This document shows, in pieces, positions 32,900 to 38,069 of a stretch of DNA of 38,069 nucleotides. Position numbers and translations under genes: made by a program. A model generated the notes under the pieces. That model did no database searches. It saw only the letters and a list, made by a program, of their open reading frames with translations, and was not told the DNA's origin. The DNA lies in the NCBI GenBank assembly GCA_964505555.1, contig CAZDIO010000105.1, positions 1 through 38,069 of the forward strand, read 5' to 3'. Position 1 is the stretch's first letter; each line of letters begins with the position of its first letter. This DNA comes from CAZDIO01 sp964505555 (lineage in GTDB: Bacteria; Bdellovibrionota_C; UBA2361; SZUA-149; CAZDIO01).

Positions 32900-34267
32900 A
32901 TGAAAGAATTTACCCGTCGAGATTTTTTACGATATTCTGCCACGGCCATCGGCAGCGCGTGCTGCGCTCAAGCCCTTGGCCTTCTTGGAAATCAAGTTGT
33001 TTTTGCACAAACGCAGCAAGGAAACGGAAGAACCGTTATTTTTATCACTCTCTATGGAGGGTGTGATTGGCTTCAAGCGTTTGATATACCTTTTTCAAGT
33101 TCTGCTTATTACACCGTCCGTCCGACTCTCGCGATTCCAGAAGGAAACGTTCTGGTAACCGAAGGTGGTCGTGGTTTTCATCCCCGACTTGGATTACAAG
33201 GCGGCACAGATGGCTGGGACGGAAGACATCCAAGCCTCCATCAATTATATCTTGATGGCGATGTTGCTGTCCTTCCACAGATCGGCACAGTCAAACCTAG
33301 CTTTTCCCACGAAACCGAACAGGATAATATGAGTAGCGGGGGACTCAGCGGTGCTGGGTGGATGGGGCGGGTTATCGACAAACACATCGTTCAAAATGGT
33401 TCAGGCTCAGTAAGTCTCTACAATACTGTGGCAATCGGAGTCGGACTTCCGATAGATACGATGGCCACCCGTTCCGAAAAAAAACCTTTAAACATCAGCA
33501 ACCTTGCAAACTATGCTCTCAGAACCGATAGTTTCACCGCATCTGGATCAAATAGCACAACCCGTGCAGCTGATGCTGCCTACCGTCAGCAAATACATAA
33601 AACTATTTTAGATGGGATGACAGACGATTCTTCGATGATCAGATCCGTACGCCTTGGTCAGGCAAGTATGTATCCAACATTAAAACCCGTTAGCGATGCT
33701 CGAACAAATTTTACTGGACCCTCGTCTGCAGATTTTGGAAACGCTGCTCCAGGACCAGCGTTGAGAGATATCGCTACACTTATTCAAGCAAACCTTGGGA
33801 CACAACTTGCGCTGTGTGGAGTGGGTGGCTTTGATCTTCATTCAAATCTAGAAGTAAGTTCTACCGGCCAATCTTCTCAGGGTGCCTTACTTTCTAATGT
33901 GAGCCGTGCGATCGGAGCTTTTGCAACACACATGAAGGCTCTCGGAAAATGGAATGACATTGCAATCTGTGTATATTCCGAATTTGGTCGAACCAATAAA
34001 GAAAACAGTGGGGACGTATCCGGAAGCTCTGGGCCAGGAACAGATCATGGTCAAGGCACATGCGAACTTTGGATCGGAGGAGGTATTAACGGGGGGTATC
34101 GTCAGCCCGTAATAGCCAATTCCGTATTAACAGCATCTAATAAGAACTATCAACCTGTAAAGGATCACTACCACAACAGCAGAAAGGAGGCGCTTGCCTT
34201 TCTTGGTCTTTCCTCTCAAGGAATCTTTGAAACGCATCGTTCTACTAACTTTAATTTATTTACGTAG
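32900..34267 (+). CDS. Tat-exported DUF1501 protein
   Basis: A 455-residue protein with a twin-arginine signal (TRRDFLRYSATAIGSACCAQ, residues 5-24), cleaved near FAQTQ. The body is the DUF1501 fold, related to sulfatases/alkaline phosphatases: VIFITLYGGCDWLQAFDIP near the start, GGFDLHSN in the middle, and VYSEFGRTN..GPGTDHGQG near the C-terminus. Tat export suggests folding with a cofactor or metal in the cytoplasm. It forms the usual DUF1800-DUF1501 pair. The molecular function is not established. Confidence 0.9.
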   Translation: MKEFTRRDFLRYSATAIGSACCAQALGLLGNQVVFAQTQQGNGRTVIFITLYGGCDWLQAFDIPFSSSAYYTVRPTLAIPEGNVLVTEGGRGFHPRLGLQGGTDGWDGRHPSLHQLYLDGDVAVLPQIGTVKPSFSHETEQDNMSSGGLSGAGWMGRVIDKHIVQNGSGSVSLYNTVAIGVGLPIDTMATRSEKKPLNISNLANYALRTDSFTASGSNSTTRAADAAYRQQIHKTILDGMTDDSSMIRSVRLGQASMYPTLKPVSDARTNFTGPSSADFGNAAPGPALRDIATLIQANLGTQLALCGVGGFDLHSNLEVSSTGQSSQGALLSNVSRAIGAFATHMKALGKWNDIAICVYSEFGRTNKENSGDVSGSSGPGTDHGQGTCELWIGGGINGGYRQPVIANSVLTASNKNYQPVKDHYHNSRKEALAFLGLSSQGIFETHRSTNFNLFT

Positions 34268-34334
34268 ACGATTCTTTAGCAAAGACAATTTCGTAATCCA
34301 TTACTCAAAGGAAGGGCTTAGATCCAATTGTAAA

Positions 34335-36791
34335 ATGCGTAATGTATTCGTTCTCTTAAAAGCTCTTAAAGTATCCCTACCTATAATATTATTTTTTTAT
34401 TTACTTGCGTATCCTAGTGATGTTATCGCAGAGCGTCATCTCGTCCGGGTGATTGATTATCAGTACTCACCAAAAGATATTACGATTACCCAAGGAGATA
34501 CGGTGGTGTGGGATTGGGTTGATAACTTTCATGATACAAGAGCAGGGGTTCCACCGAATCAAGCGCCCGTAAGTTACCAAGACGCCTTTGAGTCTCCTGT
34601 AAAGAACGTCCCCTTTCAATATGAAGTTACGTTTTCACGAGATTTTCTTCTTAACTATCCCGCACAAAACAATCTCTACCACTACTACTGCTCTCCACAT
34701 TACTTAGCTGGAATGGTTGGCTCCATTCAAGTTATTAGAACCACACAAGCATTTACTGTAAAAGCTACTTCGCTTGAAACAATTCCCTCCGCTATAAGTA
34801 GTGCGGTGGCAAATTGTACAGGAGAATTAAGTCCTGATGAGACAGAGTTTACAATTCAATGCTCTCACTCATTAAATCAACTTACGGGGGTCCATATTCA
34901 TCGAGGACTTGTTGGCAGCACTGGTGCGATTGCCTGTGATATTGGAACACAAAATCCAACAATTGCATCGTGCCCATTAACACAGGAAGATGCGAACGAA
35001 CTTTGGGATGGCGGTATGTATGTTGATTTTCATTCACAAGCCTATCCCGATGGAGAAATTCGAGGACAACTGGTAAAAAGTGGAACGCTGCACACCATTA
35101 AGGGTAAAGTAACTGTCAATGGATCGGGACTTCAAGGTGTTCGGGTTACTGCAGCGAGTCGTTCTGCACTAACAGATAGTTCTGGAAATTATACTATTAA
35201 GAATGTCCCCGGGGGGGTCTATACCCTTGTTGCTTCTAAAACTGGCTACATCATTCAAGCACTTTCAGGAACAAATCCAGCTGTGATTAATGGGGGAAAC
35301 ATCATTAATAGATCTTTTAGTGCTACGGTGGTGAGCACCTGTGACACTGATACTGATGGCGACCAAATATGTGACCGTCAAGAGATCCTTGATGGAAGTA
35401 GTCCTGAAGATTTAGGAAGTTATAAAAACTCGCTGACAAGTCCGATCTATTCTCTCTGGAATGGATTTCTTCGAATGGGAAATGTTCTTGAGCTTATTAA
35501 TAAAAAAACTACAGAAGCAAGCGTTAAAGTTTCTCTCTATAACGCACAAGGAATAAGAACGTTTCGGCGAACCTACTCTCTTCCTCCTCTTACTCAACGT
35601 GACTTGCTCCTTAACGATCTTCCTGGTTTTCAAACAAATTCATACGGCATTGTTGCAATCGAATTTGACAATACATTAAAAGATGCCATTGATGGGCGGA
35701 TATTTTTCTATCGTGAATCCCTGCGAAGGAATTCTTTTGAATTCGTGTTTGGTGTTCCGTTTACTGGCGCCCTAAAAGGAAAATCGGCGGTGACTTTTAA
35801 CACCTTTCAGCCGAGCACGAATCCTCGTGACGCCAACAACATCGTCTCTCAGTGGCTTGCTCTTGTAAATCTCGACACCGGAAGCGAAAAAAGTTTTACT
35901 CTCAACCGGTATAGCGATAGTGGCGAATTACTGATCACAAAGCAGATCAAAGTTCCCTCGCTCGGTCGAATAGATATCGAAGGCGGTCATGAGCTTCCAG
36001 GGGAGAACTACATTGGCCTGAACACTCTTACCCCTCTTGATCCAAGCTCCTCTTATCTTGCTACGCTGTATCGGTATGGTGGAGGAGACCACCATACGGG
36101 TTATCAGTTTGCCTATCCACTCCTTGCAAAAACTCCAAACGGTCAAAAACAGTTTGCCCCACTCTCTCTTGCCGGCGGGAGTAATAATTGGGTAGAGATC
36201 GCAAATACCTTACAAACGCCGGTTGATATCACTCTTGAGTACTTTAATCATCAAGGAACAAGGGTGAAGAAAGAAACGCAAAGTCTTCCCCGGTTTGGAC
36301 AGAAACATTTTTCTGCAGCAGCCTATCTGGGAAATGGAGCATTTGGATCTGTTAAAGTTACCCCTTCAAAACCAAATTCAATTATCGGTCAAAGTGTCTT
36401 TTATTTCAGAGAGCAAACAGGCTCTATCTCTTCTGTATATGGTTCTCCAATTCGCGAAGCTTTCGGCACAAAATTAACCGGCTCCTATAACCTTTTTCTT
36501 GGGATGAATAATTGGCTCAAACTTATTAATAACAAAAACTCCGCTCTGGAGATTCTCCTTACGGTACATAACAGCATCGGAAGTCCCAAAGTGGAGCTTA
36601 TCGAACTCTCTCCTCACCAAAGTATCGATCTCGATCTTCACGACACGGAACGTTTCAAAAACATTCTTAACAGTTATGGCCTAATCCAGTTGCAATCTTC
36701 CTCCCCGAGCTCAATTACCGCTGAACTCCTCCGAATCAAATCAATACCAAACAATACGATAGATTTTTCTACTTCAACTCCCTTACAATAA
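34335..36791 (+). CDS. exported blue-copper/CHRD protein with C-terminal four-repeat module
   Basis: 818 residues from the ATG at 34335; the frame is open upstream into the DUF1501 gene, but the signal peptide (about 1-32) begins here. Residues 33-135 are a plastocyanin-like domain with type I copper ligands His66 (NFHD), Cys119, His122 (YYCSPH) and Met127 (LAGM). About 139-254 are a CHRD domain (GVHIHRG, DGEIRGQL). About 254-330 are a carboxypeptidase-regulatory-like domain (KVTVNGSGLQGVRV). A calcium-loop-like DTDTDGDQICDRQEI follows at about 336, then the four repeats (about 368-818): NVLELINK, SQWLALVNLD, NNWVEIAN, NNWLKLIN. Here the module is C-terminal, unlike in its two relatives. Confidence 0.85.
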   Translation: MRNVFVLLKALKVSLPIILFFYLLAYPSDVIAERHLVRVIDYQYSPKDITITQGDTVVWDWVDNFHDTRAGVPPNQAPVSYQDAFESPVKNVPFQYEVTFSRDFLLNYPAQNNLYHYYCSPHYLAGMVGSIQVIRTTQAFTVKATSLETIPSAISSAVANCTGELSPDETEFTIQCSHSLNQLTGVHIHRGLVGSTGAIACDIGTQNPTIASCPLTQEDANELWDGGMYVDFHSQAYPDGEIRGQLVKSGTLHTIKGKVTVNGSGLQGVRVTAASRSALTDSSGNYTIKNVPGGVYTLVASKTGYIIQALSGTNPAVINGGNIINRSFSATVVSTCDTDTDGDQICDRQEILDGSSPEDLGSYKNSLTSPIYSLWNGFLRMGNVLELINKKTTEASVKVSLYNAQGIRTFRRTYSLPPLTQRDLLLNDLPGFQTNSYGIVAIEFDNTLKDAIDGRIFFYRESLRRNSFEFVFGVPFTGALKGKSAVTFNTFQPSTNPRDANNIVSQWLALVNLDTGSEKSFTLNRYSDSGELLITKQIKVPSLGRIDIEGGHELPGENYIGLNTLTPLDPSSSYLATLYRYGGGDHHTGYQFAYPLLAKTPNGQKQFAPLSLAGGSNNWVEIANTLQTPVDITLEYFNHQGTRVKKETQSLPRFGQKHFSAAAYLGNGAFGSVKVTPSKPNSIIGQSVFYFREQTGSISSVYGSPIREAFGTKLTGSYNLFLGMNNWLKLINNKNSALEILLTVHNSIGSPKVELIELSPHQSIDLDLHDTERFKNILNSYGLIQLQSSSPSSITAELLRIKSIPNNTIDFSTSTPLQ

Positions 36792-36892
36792 GACACCGCA
36801 ATAATACACCCTCTTTCTGGGGCCATTACATTCCTTTTTCAACCCCCTTTCTCATTCTATCTCTTCTTTCAACGTGCTACACTCCACTCCTT

Positions 36893-37849
36893 ATGAATCG
36901 TATCAATAAACTCTCTTACTGCGTTCTTGCCTTCGTCTTGATTATGGTGGGATGGCTTGGACTGGGCACGCCGTTTCTTACTGTTCTTTTTTCAACCTTT
37001 GCTTTAAGGAAACTCACTTTCTTCAGAAAAAATTCGGTCGCAATACTGTTGTTTATCGTCCTTGTTTGTTCCATTTTTTATGGAACGGGATTATTTCTCA
37101 AACGTGCTTTTACAGAGCTTCCTGTCGCGGTCTCTCTCTCTGTTCCCAAAGTGGTAGAGTATGCCAAGCAGCAACATCTTGATCTACCTTTTGCCGATCT
37201 CGATAGTTTCAATGCATTAGCAGTAAACGCTGTTACTAAGCAGCTTGGAGATTTTGCTAAATTTGCACAAATTGCCACAAAAGAATTTGTATTTCTGATT
37301 ATTGGCTTGGTAATTGCGATTAGTATCTTTCTCAATGGAAAATTGGAAATTGATCCGATTAGTGGGAAGAGAAATCTTTACTCTCTTTTTTGCACACAGA
37401 TTTCAAATCGTTTTGTTTCATTCTATAAAAGCTTTGCAACAGTAATGGGGGCGCAGATTGTTATTTCCAGTATCAACACCATTTTTACGAGTGTTTATAT
37501 AATCGCTCTTGGTTTTCCTTTTTCGGTACTGATAATCGTTCTTACCTTCCTCTGTGGATTACTCCCGATCATTGGAAATGTTATTAGCAACTCGGTAATC
37601 GTTAGCATCGCTCTGACCGTATCACCAAAGCTCGCCATAGGATCACTTGTCTTTCTGATCGCAATTCACAAACTTGAGTATTTTCTCAACAGTAAAATTA
37701 TCGGTGGTCGCATTAAAAGCCCGATGTGGCTTACCTTGCTTGGGTTAATTATTGGTGAGCGTTTAATGGGAATTCCTGGAATGATCCTCGCTCCTGTAGT
37801 TCTTCATTATGCACGGGTTGAGATGGAGCAGGTGGAGATCAGGGATTAG
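36893..37849 (+). CDS. AI-2E family transporter
   Basis: A 318-residue membrane protein with about seven hydrophobic segments. The family C-terminal half is clear: FLCGLLPIIGNVISNSVIV, then FLIAIHKLEYFLNSKIIGGR, then PMWLTLLGLIIGERLMGIPGM. Members range from TqsA-like autoinducer-2 exporters to Na+(Li+)/H+ antiporters, so the substrate is open. At 318 residues it is somewhat shorter than most. It follows the surface-protein operon by 100 bases and may have its own promoter. Confidence 0.9.
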   Translation: MNRINKLSYCVLAFVLIMVGWLGLGTPFLTVLFSTFALRKLTFFRKNSVAILLFIVLVCSIFYGTGLFLKRAFTELPVAVSLSVPKVVEYAKQQHLDLPFADLDSFNALAVNAVTKQLGDFAKFAQIATKEFVFLIIGLVIAISIFLNGKLEIDPISGKRNLYSLFCTQISNRFVSFYKSFATVMGAQIVISSINTIFTSVYIIALGFPFSVLIIVLTFLCGLLPIIGNVISNSVIVSIALTVSPKLAIGSLVFLIAIHKLEYFLNSKIIGGRIKSPMWLTLLGLIIGERLMGIPGMILAPVVLHYARVEMEQVEIRD

Positions 37850-37868
37850 TTGGAAGGCTAAACCTCAA

Positions 37869-37939
37869 AAAGCCTTAGACTTAGCGTCTTTAGCTTCTAC
37901 TTAAACTACACTTAGCCTTGCTCTTGCACTTGCTCTAAG
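37869..37939. repeat. hexamer-phased hairpin repeat, copy 3 (left arm only)
   Basis: The left-arm sequence ending CCTTGCTCTTGCACTTGCTC matches the left arm of the copy at 26135, with the same six-base phasing outside it. No right arm follows: the sequence changes to unrelated sequence at about 37940. The right half may be lost, interrupted by an insertion, or outside the window. Confidence 0.65.
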
Positions 37940-38027
37940 TGTCTCGTCCTGAAATCTGTCCACAAGGTTGCATATTAAATAGAAACTGGGAAAAAGGCTA
38001 TTATGAGCGGAAGTGGTTGGGAAATCA

Positions 38028-38045
38028 GTCCCCCCTAGGGGGGAC
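38028..38045. other. 18-bp perfect palindrome near the right edge
   Basis: GTCCCCCCTAGGGGGGAC is a perfect palindrome, followed at once by a second small stem GGACA-AAAAA-TGTCC (38042-38056). An ATG at about 38003 opens a frame that stops after 11 codons within the palindrome, so no gene is visible. The stretch 37940-38069 may be the end of an inserted element. Confidence 0.6.
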
Positions 38046-38069
38046 AAAAAATGTCCGCTAGGTTTTGTT

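Noticed and set aside
37940..38069. Named insertion sequence at the right edge
   Set aside because: No transposase frame is visible; the only ATG frame stops after 11 codons, and I cannot match the end sequence to a family with confidence.

Overview
The window looks like chromosome from a flagellated, Gram-negative (two-membrane) bacterium of middling GC. The outer membrane is inferred from an MlaA homologue, large Sec/Tat-exported proteins and a putative lipoprotein protease. Flagella and alternative sigma factors are inferred from one good sigma28-type and two good sigma54-type promoter matches. The thiol chemistry is of the bacillithiol type, which fits several non-proteobacterial or deltaproteobacteria-like lineages. 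I cannot place it to phylum from sequence alone. There is no rRNA, no tRNA, no phage and no CRISPR array. Three families of hairpin-forming intergenic repeats are scattered through the window.

Region by region. (1) 1-3083, minus strand: a carbamoyltransferase / SxtJ / DUF5989 trio plus apaG. The left edge holds the tail of a second, convergent DUF5989 gene, forming an inverted repeat with 106-bp arms. (2) 3188-6846: mlaA, a putative lipoprotein metalloprotease, a small unknown gene and a trans-sulfuration PLP enzyme. (3) 6985-12379: a branched-chain-amino-acid-type ABC importer (H, M, G) flanked by two paralogous binding proteins, without a livF, followed upstream by smpB. (4) 12380-12808: a gene-free stretch filled with repeats. 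(5) 12809-16932: panB-panC, nagZ and an SseB-like gene. (6) 17032-21426: a tightly overlapping operon of methyltransferase, bshC, bshB1 and bshA, that is bacillithiol and possibly N-methyl-bacillithiol synthesis. (7) 21562-21834: a sigma28-type promoter in front of a YjfB-like small motility protein. (8) 21902-25403: an ABC-2 exporter operon (ATPase, two permeases, alpha/beta hydrolase) in which the first permease carries one in-frame amber codon. (9) 25517-26814: a thioredoxin-like protein and a bacilliredoxin, natural partners of the bacillithiol operon. (10) 26943-36791: a group of exported proteins read in one direction and apparently sigma54-driven. (11) 36893-37849: an AI-2E-type transporter, then repeat debris to the right edge.

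The most unusual feature is region 10. Three exported proteins share the same roughly 450-residue module made of four different repeats in the same order. It is fused to a PQQ-type sugar dehydrogenase domain in one, to a DUF1800 domain in the second, and to a blue-copper domain plus CHRD domain in the third. A Tat-exported DUF1501 protein sits between the second and third. Two of the transcription units have near-consensus -24/-12 promoters. I read this as a co-regulated cell-surface system, possibly with electron transfer from the dehydrogenase to the copper protein. That function is inference.
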